A stretch of 40,426 bases of DNA. It comes from Burkholderiales bacterium (GTDB lineage Bacteria; Pseudomonadota; Gammaproteobacteria; Burkholderiales; Burkholderiaceae_E). The position numbers and the translations under genes were made by a program. The number at the start of each line of letters is the position of its first letter. Position 1 is the stretch's first letter. The stretch spans positions 1 to 40,426 of the forward strand of contig SYIM01000303.1 of assembly GCA_005798775.1 (NCBI GenBank), written 5' to 3'. Shown here one piece after another: positions 19,729 through 29,741 of the stretch. Under the pieces are notes generated by a model. The model was given only the letters and a program-made list of their open reading frames with translations. It had not been told where the DNA came from and did not search any database.

Positions 19729-20145
19729 ATGCACACCGAAAACGTCTGTGCGGTAATCCGCCCCTTCATCCACGCTCGCCAACTGCTGGAAGATGCTCTG
19801 TCGCCCAGCAGCAGTCTCATACCGATCGATCTCCTGCTCGCGGCGTCCTGCGCGGAGACCGGTAGCAGCGGAGGCTTGACAGTCAAGCGACTGTTCTCCC
19901 AACTGTGCCATAGCGATCGTGCGGTCCGCATTCATTTCAAGCGGCTGGTAGCCGATGGCATGCTGATCGCCGAAGCAGGCACCAGCGACCGCCGCACAAA
20001 GATTGTTCGCCTGTCATCGCGCGCTGAAAAGCTGCTGATGCGCGTGGCCTCGACACTCCTGAAAGCGGGGGAGGCTGTCACGCTGGTACCACCCTGCAAT
20101 AAAAAGCCGCCGGGTAGGGCTCGCAAGTCCGCGTCGCGGCGTTAA
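19729..20145 (+). CDS. MarR-like winged-helix transcriptional regulator
   Basis: GGLTVKRLFSQLCHSDRAVRIHFKRLVADGMLIAEAGTSDRRTKIVRLSSRAEKLL reads as a winged-helix DNA-binding domain. Confidence 0.65.
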   Translation: MHTENVCAVIRPFIHARQLLEDALSPSSSLIPIDLLLAASCAETGSSGGLTVKRLFSQLCHSDRAVRIHFKRLVADGMLIAEAGTSDRRTKIVRLSSRAEKLLMRVASTLLKAGEAVTLVPPCNKKPPGRARKSASRR

Positions 20146-20250
20146 TCGCCCCCACCGAGCCTGGGCTGATCGCAGGGGGCTAACCGTTTCTATAGAATCA
20201 CGCCTGCGGTGGGCGGCTGATATCCCCACCCTTCATCCAAGGAGACCATC

Positions 20251-21837
20251 TTGAACATTCAGCGCCTTTTCGCCGGAGCGCGGCTTGTGGCCGCAAGTGC
20301 GGCATTCGCCCTCGCAGCAGGGTCCGTAAGCGCAGCGCAGCTTCGCTGGGCCGCCCAGAACGACATCCTCACGCTTGACCCGCATTCGCAGAATCACGCC
20401 ACCACCAACAACATCGTCGGTCACGCCTACGAGGGTTTGGTGCGCTACGACAAGAAATATCAGGTTGAGCCGGCACTCGCCACCAGCTGGCAGGCGACCT
20501 CTCCCACCTCCTGGCGCTTCAATCTGCGCAAGGGCATCAAGTTTCACGACGGCACCGACTTTACCGCTGATGACGTGATCTTTTCGTTCGAGCGCATCCG
20601 TCAGCCCCAGGGAACGATGCAGATCTATGTGACGGGTATCAAGGAAATCCGTAAGGTCAACAGTCACACCATCGATCTGATTCTCGATAAGCCGGTACCG
20701 ACGCTGCTCAACAATCTCACCACGTTCTACGTGATGAGTCGCGACTGGTCAGCCAAGAACAAGTCCGAACGCATCCAGGACTTCAAAGCAAAGGAGGAAA
20801 CCTTCGCCTCGCGCAACACCAACGGCACTGGCCCCTATGTGATCAAGGAGTGGCGGCCCGACCAGCGAATCGTGATGAGTGCGAATCCGGCCTGGTGGGA
20901 TAAACTCGAGGGCAACGCCACCGACATCGTCTACTCGCCCATCAAGGCTGACGCCACACGTATCGCAGCGCTGCTCGCGGGCGACGTAGACATCGTCACC
21001 GACCTGCCCACTCAGGACGTGGCGAAGCTGCGCTCGAACCAAAATCTGTTCGTGCTCGACGGTCCCGAAGTGCGCACGATTTACATCGCGCTTGATACCC
21101 GCAGCGATGAACTCAAGTACGGTCAGAAAGGCGCAAATCCGTTCAAAGACGTGCGCGTGCGGCAGGCGCTCAGCATGGCAATCGACCGGCAGGCGATTCA
21201 GCGCACCATCATGCGTAATCTCTCTATCCCCGCCGCCATCATGGTTGCCCCAGGGGTCAATGGTCATTCGGCAGAGCTTGACAAGGTAGCGCCCGCCAAC
21301 ATCGACGGTGCCAAAAAATTGCTGGCTGAAGCGGGTCATCCGAACGGCATCGAATTCACACTCGACTGCCCCAATAACCGCTATGTGAACGACGAAGAAG
21401 TGTGTCAGGCCGTGGTGGGCATGTGGGCCAAGCTCGGTGTACGTGCCAAGCTGAACGCCATGCCATTCGGCCCCTTCGGACAGAAGTTCCAGAACTGGGA
21501 CTCAAGCGCCTATCTGCTGGGCTGGGGCGTAGCCACCTACGACGCGCAGTACACGCTACAGTCGCTCATCCGCACCCGCACCAAAGGCGCCGACGGCAAC
21601 TTCAACTTCTCCGGTGTGAGCAATGCGCGCGTTGACGAGTTGGTTGACGCCATGGGGGTTGAAACCGACAAGGCCAAGCGCGACGGCATGATCCGCGAAG
21701 CCCTCACCATTACGCGCGACCAGGTTCTTCTTGTTCCGCTTCATCATCAGATGCGGCCCTGGGCAATGAAAAAAAATGTGAGCATTGCTCACAATTCGAA
21801 CGACGCTCCCAAGATGTACTTCGCCAATATCAAGTAA
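20251..21837 (+). CDS. ABC transporter substrate-binding protein, family 5 (peptide/opine/nickel type)
   Basis: TTG start after AAGGAG; signal ending SVSAAQ; TLDPHSQNHATTNNIVGHAYEGLVRYDKKYQVEPALATSW, FNLRKGIKFHDGTDFTADDVIFSFERI. Confidence 0.93.
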   Translation: MNIQRLFAGARLVAASAAFALAAGSVSAAQLRWAAQNDILTLDPHSQNHATTNNIVGHAYEGLVRYDKKYQVEPALATSWQATSPTSWRFNLRKGIKFHDGTDFTADDVIFSFERIRQPQGTMQIYVTGIKEIRKVNSHTIDLILDKPVPTLLNNLTTFYVMSRDWSAKNKSERIQDFKAKEETFASRNTNGTGPYVIKEWRPDQRIVMSANPAWWDKLEGNATDIVYSPIKADATRIAALLAGDVDIVTDLPTQDVAKLRSNQNLFVLDGPEVRTIYIALDTRSDELKYGQKGANPFKDVRVRQALSMAIDRQAIQRTIMRNLSIPAAIMVAPGVNGHSAELDKVAPANIDGAKKLLAEAGHPNGIEFTLDCPNNRYVNDEEVCQAVVGMWAKLGVRAKLNAMPFGPFGQKFQNWDSSAYLLGWGVATYDAQYTLQSLIRTRTKGADGNFNFSGVSNARVDELVDAMGVETDKAKRDGMIREALTITRDQVLLVPLHHQMRPWAMKKNVSIAHNSNDAPKMYFANIK

Positions 21838-23827
21838 GGCGTGCGCGTCGCGGCCTGGCCTCGAAATCATCGAGGTCAGGCTCGCGGGTGAACCGCCAGT
21901 AGTCCACCAGCCGGAAAGGCATCGGCCCGAACACCCGGCCGCGCCGGTTGCGATACCAGTTGTTCATACCCGGATGCGTCCAGACCAGCTCCGAATGTTC
22001 AGCGTCCACCTTCTTGGTGTAGCGGTCATGTACATCGCGCCTGACCTCCAGCCGCTCGAGGCTGCGCTCAATCATGCTGCGCAGTAGCGTAGTGATGTAG
22101 CGCACCTGGCACTCGATCACGAAAATCAGGCTGCCACCGTGGGCAAGCCCCGTGTTGGGGCCGTAGGTCACGAACAGGTTTGGATAGTCGGGCACGGTGA
22201 TGCCCAGATAGGCGCGCGGGTCATCGTCTCCCCAGGCCTCGGCAAGCGGCTGGCCCGATCGACCGAGCACTGTCATGGAGCCAAGCATCCGCGCGGCCTC
22301 GAAGCCGGTGGCGAGAATGATCGCGTCGACCTCATGCCGCGAACCATCGGCTGCGATCACTGCATCGGCCTCGATCCGGTCAACGGCCTCGGTCACCAGC
22401 TCGACATTCGGGCGCTTGAGCGCCTGGTACCAGCCGTTGTCGATCAAAATCCGCTTGCCATAGGGTGGGTAGTCCGGCAAGCACTTCGCCACCAGGTCGG
22501 GGCGCCCTTCGAGCTGCGTCAGCAGATACTCGGTCATCTGCTGGCGTTGCCGGTCGTTCCGATAGTTCATGGCGCGCTCCGGATGCGGCCACGACGGATC
22601 ACGCCTGACCGTGGGAAGCAGCCCGTCGCCAAAGCGCCACATGAGCCCGAAGCGATACCAGGGGTAGTAGTAGGGGATGTTCTCGAGAAGCCACCGCTCA
22701 CCATGGCTCACGGTGCCGTGATAGTCCTGCGGGGGGCGTGCCCATTGCGGCGAGCGCTGAAACACGGTCACCTTGGCCGCGCGGGCAGCGACGCTCCTCA
22801 GGAACTGCATGGCACTCGCACCGGTCCCGACCACAGCAATACGCTTGCCTTCAAGCGGTACGTCATGACGCCAGCGTGCGCAATGCCAAGCAGGGCCAGC
22901 GAATTGTTCCAACCCCCGGATGGACGCGGTCTTGGGCTGATTGAGTTGCCCGGTGGCCGAAATCACAGCCTGGTAGCGCCGCTGCGACGCCACGCCGTTC
23001 GCATCGCGCAGGCGCACCTCCCAGACGCCCTGCGCGTCGTCCCAGCGCATCTGCTCGACTTGCACGCCGAATTCGATGCTTTCTTGCAAACCAAGCTGGA
23101 CTGCTACCGCCCGCTGATAGGCCACCACCTCATCACGCTTGGAGTAGTTGCTGGTCCAGGCCAGATTGGGCGCGAATGAATAGGAGTAGTAATGATTGGG
23201 TGTGTCGACACCCGCTTCCGGGTAATTGTTTTCAAACCAGGTGCCGCCGAGCTCGGGATTTTTGTCGACGATGTCAAAGGTGATCCCGAGCTCGCGCAGC
23301 CGCCCAGCCACACACAGGCCAGAAAAACCACAGCCCACCACCAGTACTCGAAACCGCGCAAGCTCAGCACTCGGAGGCGGTGCGTTCCAACGCACCTCGC
23401 GGCTTGTAAAGCCCATTTCCTCCATGGTCATCGCAGTGTATTCGCCCGGGACATTTTCGCCAACACAGACGCTCATCATGCGCGCGAGGTCATCGGCAGC
23501 AAGCGGCGGCGGCAGCGACCGTCGGCCGTCAGCCAGTTCGTCAAGCACCCCAGAAATTGCCTCGCGCACCACCTCCTGTGCGGTCTCCGACAACCCGCCG
23601 CTGCGTTCAGCAAAAATCGAGATGTCGCGCTTGGGGCGAAAGGGGTCGTCCAGCCAGCGCGGGTCGCGCGTGATCTGCGCGAGGCACATGAGAAGCGTGG
23701 GCACCGAGGCTTCGCGCAGCGCAGCCGCGCGGGTAGAGGCGGACATGAAAGATTCTCCGGAGAGCTCAACTTCCCCAGGCAGGCTGGCAGGGACAGGTTG
23801 GCAGGCGATCACCATACACTTGGGCAA
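21830..23827 (-). CDS. Flavin-containing Baeyer-Villiger-type monooxygenase (4-hydroxyacetophenone monooxygenase-like)
   Basis: VLVVGCGFSGLCVAGRL (FAD Rossmann), BVMO fingerprint FAGPAWHCARW (FxGxxxHxxxW), second Rossmann VVGTGASAMQ, about 140-aa N-terminal extension as in HAPMO. Start may be 23743. Confidence 0.88.
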   Translation of the reverse strand: MPKCMVIACQPVPASLPGEVELSGESFMSASTRAAALREASVPTLLMCLAQITRDPRWLDDPFRPKRDISIFAERSGGLSETAQEVVREAISGVLDELADGRRSLPPPLAADDLARMMSVCVGENVPGEYTAMTMEEMGFTSREVRWNAPPPSAELARFRVLVVGCGFSGLCVAGRLRELGITFDIVDKNPELGGTWFENNYPEAGVDTPNHYYSYSFAPNLAWTSNYSKRDEVVAYQRAVAVQLGLQESIEFGVQVEQMRWDDAQGVWEVRLRDANGVASQRRYQAVISATGQLNQPKTASIRGLEQFAGPAWHCARWRHDVPLEGKRIAVVGTGASAMQFLRSVAARAAKVTVFQRSPQWARPPQDYHGTVSHGERWLLENIPYYYPWYRFGLMWRFGDGLLPTVRRDPSWPHPERAMNYRNDRQRQQMTEYLLTQLEGRPDLVAKCLPDYPPYGKRILIDNGWYQALKRPNVELVTEAVDRIEADAVIAADGSRHEVDAIILATGFEAARMLGSMTVLGRSGQPLAEAWGDDDPRAYLGITVPDYPNLFVTYGPNTGLAHGGSLIFVIECQVRYITTLLRSMIERSLERLEVRRDVHDRYTKKVDAEHSELVWTHPGMNNWYRNRRGRVFGPMPFRLVDYWRFTREPDLDDFEARPRRARLT

Positions 23828-23845
23828 AGCGCACGACAGACCCCT

Positions 23846-25516
23846 TCAGCCAGGATTTGAGACCCGCGAACGCGCCTCATGCTGAAGGATGAAGCGCTGG
23901 ATTTTACCGGTGCTGGTTCGCGGGAAGTCCATCACGAATTCGACAAACCGGGGAACCTTGTAGTCAGCCATCCGGCTTCGTAGCCGCCCGGCCAGCACCT
24001 CGGTCTGAAGCGTGTGCCCCTCACGTAACTGAACGAACGCAAATCCGACCTCGCCGAGACGACGGTCGGGCACACCCACTACAACGGCCTGCTTCACCTC
24101 GGGCTCGGCTTGCAGCAGGCGCTCGATCTCGGCGGGGTAGGCGTTGGTGCCGCCTACGATGAACATCTCCTTCAGACGGCCGGTAATCTTGAGGTAGCCC
24201 GCGTCATCCAATGACCCGAGATCGCCGCTTCGAAACCAGCCATCGGGCGATCGCACTTCGGCAGTGGCCAGGTCATTACGGTAGTAGCCCTGCATCACCA
24301 CATGGCCGCGAACCCAGATTTCCCCCACCTCGCCCACGGCCAGCGCTCGACTGCCACCCGGTTCGAACACGCCAACCTCGAAGTCGCCGATCGGCCGGCC
24401 TTTGTTGTCGCAAAGAATCTCGAGCGGATCATCGAACCCACTCGCGTTGGTGACCGCCGTGGTCTCGGTCATCCCGTAGACGGCGATCAGCGCCTCGAGC
24501 CCCAGCGCCGAACGCGCAGCCAGCGCAACATCGGGCGTGACTGGCGCACCGCCTATCCATGCCGAGCGCAGGCTGACCGGCGACTGGCCGCGTCGCTCGA
24601 CCGCATCGACACAGTCAATGAAGTGCGTGGGGATGCCACCAAAGATCGACACGCACTCGCGGTCGATCACCTCCAGCGCTTCATCAGGCTGCCAATGCGG
24701 CAAGGTGACGTTGGTGCAGCCCAGCAAAATAGCGGTGGTGCACGCAGTGATCGCCCCGGCAATGTGATAGAAGGGCATGTGCCCCAGGATCACGTCAGAA
24801 GGCGTGATCCGCATCACCCGCGCGATATTGGCCGCGTTGCGAAGCACCCGGTGGTCATGCACAGCCCCCTTGGGATGGCCAGTGGTCCCTGAGGTGTACA
24901 CAATAATCACAGGGTGTTCGACCGACACCCGCGGCAGTTGCACGCCCTGTGCAAGGCGTGCTGCGCCCATCGCGCGGAGCCCGGTCAGGTTGAGTGTGCC
25001 AGGGGGCGCCGTATCGCCCCACAGAACAATCGAACGCAGTTGCGGCAGCCTCGCGCTGCGCCAGCCACCGGCAGGAGCGTGCGCACTTTCTGGCAACATT
25101 TCGCGAATGATCGCCAGAAAGTCGATATTCCAGAACCGATCCATCGCAATCACGAGCTTTGAATCAGACTGCCGGAGGATATACTCAACCTCTTCCTGCT
25201 TGAACCGCGTATTGAGGGTGACCAGCACAGCGCCTACCCGCACGCACGCCATCCAGCACACTACCCACACGGGGCAGTTGGTCATCCAGATGGCCACCTG
25301 ATCGCCCCGCCCGATGCCCTGCGCAGCCAGTCCATGGGCAAGTTCATCCGCTGCGCGGTCAAATTCGGCGTAGGTGAGCGAATGTGCGTGCCCAACCAGG
25401 GCCCGACGCTCGGGGAATCGTCGGGCGCTGTCTCGTAGCGCATCATCGAATGTGAAGCGGGACCATTCTCTCGACAGTTCCGCTTCGGTGACCCAGTCGT
25501 TGTGGCTACTCATCAA
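23846..25516 (-). CDS. AMP-dependent acyl-CoA synthetase/ligase
   Basis: IIVYTSGTTGHPKGAVHDHR (AMP-binding motif), YRNDLATAEVRSPDGWFRSGDLGSLDDAGYLKITGRLKEMFIVGGTNAYPAEIE, PRTSTGKIQRF. Confidence 0.95.
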   Translation of the reverse strand: MMSSHNDWVTEAELSREWSRFTFDDALRDSARRFPERRALVGHAHSLTYAEFDRAADELAHGLAAQGIGRGDQVAIWMTNCPVWVVCWMACVRVGAVLVTLNTRFKQEEVEYILRQSDSKLVIAMDRFWNIDFLAIIREMLPESAHAPAGGWRSARLPQLRSIVLWGDTAPPGTLNLTGLRAMGAARLAQGVQLPRVSVEHPVIIVYTSGTTGHPKGAVHDHRVLRNAANIARVMRITPSDVILGHMPFYHIAGAITACTTAILLGCTNVTLPHWQPDEALEVIDRECVSIFGGIPTHFIDCVDAVERRGQSPVSLRSAWIGGAPVTPDVALAARSALGLEALIAVYGMTETTAVTNASGFDDPLEILCDNKGRPIGDFEVGVFEPGGSRALAVGEVGEIWVRGHVVMQGYYRNDLATAEVRSPDGWFRSGDLGSLDDAGYLKITGRLKEMFIVGGTNAYPAEIERLLQAEPEVKQAVVVGVPDRRLGEVGFAFVQLREGHTLQTEVLAGRLRSRMADYKVPRFVEFVMDFPRTSTGKIQRFILQHEARSRVSNPG

Positions 25517-25546
25517 TGACTCCCGCTACCCACACCATGCCAGCCG

Positions 25547-26734
25547 CTAAGGCTTCTCGCGCAGGTGATCGTGCGCAAGGAGCGCCACGCCCACCCCAAG
25601 CAGCGCCACGGCAGACGCCATACCCGCCACCCAGAGCAGCCCCGACTCGGCAAGGAGGCCTGCGCCCAAGGGGCCAAAGAAGACACCCGCATCGACAAAC
25701 GTGCGATGCAGCGATACACGCAGGGCTGCCGCACGCGGCGATGACGGGCGACCCAGCAGGCTGATGGGCAGCATCCAGGCTGCAAGCCCGATTCCGAACA
25801 ACGCGCAGCCTAACATCGCCCAGGCAAAACTTCCGAAGGCCATCGCAGCAATACCCAAAGCGAGCACCAGCAGAATCACCCCGAGCAGACGGACGCGCGA
25901 GACCCGATCGGCCAGCCTGCCAAGCGGCAGCAGAAAGCACAGATCCACCACCTGCGGTAACGCGAGCATCATCGCCACACCAATCCGGGACAGCTCGAAC
26001 TCGCGTGCGGCGCGAAGTGGCAGGATGAACTGGCCCACGGCGGCCCAGGCTACCGCGAGAACGAAGCCGCTCAGCCAAGCGAGTATCGTGAGGCGATTCA
26101 GGCTGATGAGCTCATGCCACCGGGGCGCGCGAGCCGGATCGTCCGCCTCACCTTCAAGGTGCGCCGCAGGCGGCGCAGACTCGCCAGAGCCCACGACCCG
26201 AAGCAGTCCGGGCAGGAGGAAAAGACCTAACAGCTGGGGGGCAGACGCAAGCATTAATGCCCGCTGCCAAGGCCAGCCATCGGGCAATACCGCCACGAGC
26301 AGCATCCCGAGCAGCATGCCAAGCATGCCGCTGAACTCGACCACGTTGAGTGAGAACGCATGGCCACTCGATTCGGCAAATCGCGAGACCGTGATCAGCA
26401 CGCTGAGGAGAAGCGTCGCATGACCCGCGCCATACAACCCCCGACCCAGCACCAGCATCCAGAGTTCATGCCCGGAAAAAAGGAGCAGATTGCCTGAGGT
26501 GAGTGCGGCAGCGCCCAGCAGGACGGCCGCCCTCAGATAACGTGAAAGAAGCAGGCCCGCTGGCAGATCGCAGAGCAACCGGGCAAATCCGAACGCACCC
26601 GCCAAAACGCCGAGCGCCACATCGTCATAGCCGGTCTGCTCTGCAATATCCGGTAGCAGCACCGGAAAGGCGCCGAGCGCAAAGGTGTTGCAGAACACGA
26701 GCGCCGCAACCAACCTCACCGGCTGCGTTACCAA
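25547..26734 (-). CDS. MFS transporter
   Basis: Multiple hydrophobic segments; GFARLLCDLPAGLLLSRYLRAAVLLG, LLPLGRLADRVSRVRLLGVIL. Confidence 0.87.
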   Translation of the reverse strand: MVTQPVRLVAALVFCNTFALGAFPVLLPDIAEQTGYDDVALGVLAGAFGFARLLCDLPAGLLLSRYLRAAVLLGAAALTSGNLLLFSGHELWMLVLGRGLYGAGHATLLLSVLITVSRFAESSGHAFSLNVVEFSGMLGMLLGMLLVAVLPDGWPWQRALMLASAPQLLGLFLLPGLLRVVGSGESAPPAAHLEGEADDPARAPRWHELISLNRLTILAWLSGFVLAVAWAAVGQFILPLRAAREFELSRIGVAMMLALPQVVDLCFLLPLGRLADRVSRVRLLGVILLVLALGIAAMAFGSFAWAMLGCALFGIGLAAWMLPISLLGRPSSPRAAALRVSLHRTFVDAGVFFGPLGAGLLAESGLLWVAGMASAVALLGVGVALLAHDHLREKP

Positions 26735-26765
26735 GAGCGCCCTCCTGAGAGCGGTTGACTATGAG

Positions 26766-27749
26766 TCACTCGATCCGCACGCCCGCGCGTGCCACCACAC
26801 TGCGCCACTGTTCGATTTCGCTCCGGATGCGGTCGCGAAACTGAGCGGGCGATCCCTCACGCGCAGGCGCCACGCCGTCCTGCGCGAGCTGCTCTGCGGT
26901 TTCACGAAGCGAGAGCGTACGACGGCTCTCGCTCACCAGGCGCGCACCGATATCGGAAGACACTCCGGCTGGGCCGATCATGCCGTGCCAGAGCGGTACG
27001 TCATAGGCAGGCAGCCCCGCCTCGGCGATCGTCGGAATCGCGGCCAGGGTGCCGAGCCGTTCGCGGGTCGTCACCGCGAGCGCGCGCAGCGCCCCCGATT
27101 GCACATGCGGAAGTGCGGTCGCGGTGCTGCTGAAAAACAGCTGCGTCTGTCCCGCCATGGTGTCAGTGAGTGCGGGGCCTGTCCCCTTGTAAGGGATATG
27201 CGTCATCTGGAGCCCCGCCATGTCGGCGAACAGAGCGCACGCGAGATGCGTGATGCTGCCCTGCCCGGCCGATGCGTAATTGAGCGAACCGGGCCGCGCC
27301 CGGGCAAGCGCCACCAGCTCGCTGAAATTTGCGACGGGAAGTGACTTAGGCACCACGACCAGCATCGGCCCTTGAGAAAACTGGATCACCGGCGTGATGT
27401 CAGTGACGGGGTCAAAACGTAATCGATAAAGACTGGGCGTGACGGTATAACTCGAGGCGATCAACCCGAAGGTGTGCCCATCGGGGGGTGCCTTCACCAC
27501 CAGTTCGATCCCGAGCGTACTGCCCGCACCGGGTCGGTTTTCAACCACCATCGGCTGACCCAGCGCCTGGCCGAGACGTTGGGCCATGAAGCGGCCAATG
27601 AAGTCGGAACCGCCACCGGTTGCAAATGGAACAACGAGCCTGATGGGACGGGTGGGCCAGGTCTGGGCGCGCGCGGCGCCGCCCGCGGCAGCAAGGGCTC
27701 CGGCAGCGAGCAGCGCGCGGCCAGCGGTTCGGCGATCGATCGAATTCAT
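26766..27749 (-). CDS. Bug/TctC-family tripartite tricarboxylate transporter substrate-binding protein
   Basis: MNSIDRRTAGRALLAAGALAAAGGAARAQTWPTRPIRLVVPFATGGGSDFIGRFMAQRLGQALGQPMVVENRPGAGSTLG. Confidence 0.95.
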   Translation of the reverse strand: MNSIDRRTAGRALLAAGALAAAGGAARAQTWPTRPIRLVVPFATGGGSDFIGRFMAQRLGQALGQPMVVENRPGAGSTLGIELVVKAPPDGHTFGLIASSYTVTPSLYRLRFDPVTDITPVIQFSQGPMLVVVPKSLPVANFSELVALARARPGSLNYASAGQGSITHLACALFADMAGLQMTHIPYKGTGPALTDTMAGQTQLFFSSTATALPHVQSGALRALAVTTRERLGTLAAIPTIAEAGLPAYDVPLWHGMIGPAGVSSDIGARLVSESRRTLSLRETAEQLAQDGVAPAREGSPAQFRDRIRSEIEQWRSVVARAGVRIE

Positions 27750-29074
27750 GAAGTAACGCCTCCTCCCGTTGACCTGCTCAGCGACGTCACCGGACGCCCC
27801 GGACGAATTCTCCAAAGGAGAACAATGACAATGGCGACGGTGACCATATTCCAGCCGATTCCGTTGACAAACGCGACATCGTAGGAGCCGGTGAGGTCGA
27901 ACACTTTGCCAGACAGCCAGCCACCCAACGCCATGCCTGCCTGCCCGCCAACCAGCACACTGCCGGTCCGAGCGCCAGCCTGTTCTGCCGGAAAGTGTTC
28001 CCGCACAATGATCGCGTAAGCCGGAATGATGCCCCCCTGAAACAGGCCGAACATGGCTGAAATCACGTACAGCGAGGCGAGGGTATCGAAGGGAAGAAAG
28101 AGCGCAAGCGCCACCGCCTGCAGCGCGGTGCCGAGTAGAAGCGTACGCAGGCCACCGATCTGGTCGGAAATCCAGCCCGAGGCCAGGCGGCTCAACACGC
28201 CGCATCCCAGCATGAGTGACAGCATCTCAGCGCCACGCGCGGCACCAAAGCCCAGGTCAGTGCAGTACGCCACGATATGCACCTGCGGCATGGCCATCGC
28301 CACACAGCATCCCACGGCAGCGACGAACAGCACCCACTGGGCCGCATTGACCGAAAGCCCGAACGGGCGATTGGGGGTGATACCCAAGGCCCGGGCGTCG
28401 GCCGATGGCGGGAGCACAACGATCCTCGGTGGGCGGTTGCGGATAAACAGACTCAGCCCCACGATACCAAGCCCGCACACCACTCCCAACCACCAGAATG
28501 TGCCCCGCCAGCCAATTGCTTCGATGCCAGCCTGAACAATGGGCGGCCAGATGGTGCCCGCGAGAAAATTCCCGCTGGCAACCACCGCCACGGCAACCCC
28601 CCTGCGTTTCTGCCACCAGAGCGCGGTGTCCGCCATCAGGGGTCCGTAGGAACTGCCAATGCCCAGAAATCCGAGCAGCACACAGTGCGCGATGACGAAT
28701 ACTGTCAGCCCTGGCGCTGACGCGGCAAGTCCAAACCCGGCAAGGGTTCCTATTCCGCCCAGGGCCAGAACACGCCACACCCCAAACCGGTCTGCCCAGC
28801 GCCCGCACAGATAGCCCCCAGCGCCCAGACCTACCATCATGGCGGTATAGGCAAACGCCGCTTCACCGCGCCCGATACCGAAGTCACTTTGCACCGCAGG
28901 GAGCGCTACCGCGAGGACATACATGGGCGCATTGCCCAGCGTGGCGGCGATCAGGGCGATCGCCAACCGCCAGGCGGCCGCGCGCGAATCAATCAGCGAA
29001 GGATCGGCCGGCTGGTCGTGCACTACCCGCAGCGCGGCGCCCGCCGCACGCAGCCCCCTTCGCACAAGACCCAT
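27746..29074 (-). CDS. MFS transporter
   Basis: GLGAGGYLCGRWADRFGVWRVLALGGIG; ALWWQKRRGVAVAVVASGNFLAGTIWPPIVQ; ATGA overlap with the downstream Bug SBP gene. Confidence 0.9.
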   Translation of the reverse strand: MGLVRRGLRAAGAALRVVHDQPADPSLIDSRAAAWRLAIALIAATLGNAPMYVLAVALPAVQSDFGIGRGEAAFAYTAMMVGLGAGGYLCGRWADRFGVWRVLALGGIGTLAGFGLAASAPGLTVFVIAHCVLLGFLGIGSSYGPLMADTALWWQKRRGVAVAVVASGNFLAGTIWPPIVQAGIEAIGWRGTFWWLGVVCGLGIVGLSLFIRNRPPRIVVLPPSADARALGITPNRPFGLSVNAAQWVLFVAAVGCCVAMAMPQVHIVAYCTDLGFGAARGAEMLSLMLGCGVLSRLASGWISDQIGGLRTLLLGTALQAVALALFLPFDTLASLYVISAMFGLFQGGIIPAYAIIVREHFPAEQAGARTGSVLVGGQAGMALGGWLSGKVFDLTGSYDVAFVNGIGWNMVTVAIVIVLLWRIRPGRPVTSLSRSTGGGVTS

Positions 29075-29188
29075 TGGAACAGCTCTCCGATTGGATTGAC
29101 GGCCGGCCGCGGGGGGGCATTCGCGAAACCCGCGCGCAGCAACATGCTGAGCAGGCGATTATGAGGGGTCCCGTGGCCGGGGCCCTGA

Positions 29189-29689
29189 TCATCTCGTGGC
29201 TGGTGGAATCTCCGGGTTCGGATCCACAAATGTGACCCTTAACGTCGTCTGCCAGCCGCCGCGCGCCAAGGCCCCCTCAGGCGTGACAAAACGAAAGTCA
29301 AGCGCAAGCCGGTGCGCAGCCTCGTCTAGTCGCAAATGACCCGACGATTGAAGCAGGCGGGCGCGACACAGCACGCCATCTGACGCCACCGCAGGCGGCA
29401 ACCTCGCCGAACCCGACTCACGCGCAAGCCTCGAAACCTCCGGGTAATAGCGTTCCTGCTCGGGTCGGTGGCGAACCACCAGCTTGGTGAAATCATGGTG
29501 CGGCAGCCTGGCAAAACGCTCACCCAAGCCGATTCGGTCCAACCACGTATCCAAAAGTCCCATGATCCACTCGCGTAAACCCAAACGTTTTGCTGGGGCA
29601 GGGTCAAGGAAGGATACTCCGTCGCGAAAGACAGATGCATGCGGAGGTAGAGGACTTTTTTCGCCTGCCCCGAAGCGTCTGCACTGCAC
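29189..29689 (-). CDS. Hypothetical protein
   Basis: Open frame including MGLLDTWLDRIGLGERFARLPHHDFTKLVVRHRPEQERYYPEVSRLARES; family not recognised, start uncertain. Confidence 0.45.
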   Translation of the reverse strand: MQCRRFGAGEKSPLPPHASVFRDGVSFLDPAPAKRLGLREWIMGLLDTWLDRIGLGERFARLPHHDFTKLVVRHRPEQERYYPEVSRLARESGSARLPPAVASDGVLCRARLLQSSGHLRLDEAAHRLALDFRFVTPEGALARGGWQTTLRVTFVDPNPEIPPATR

Positions 29690-29741
29690 CGGTACCGGTT
29701 CGCCAATCTCGGCTCACCCAAACCTTTCTGGAGAAAGCGCT

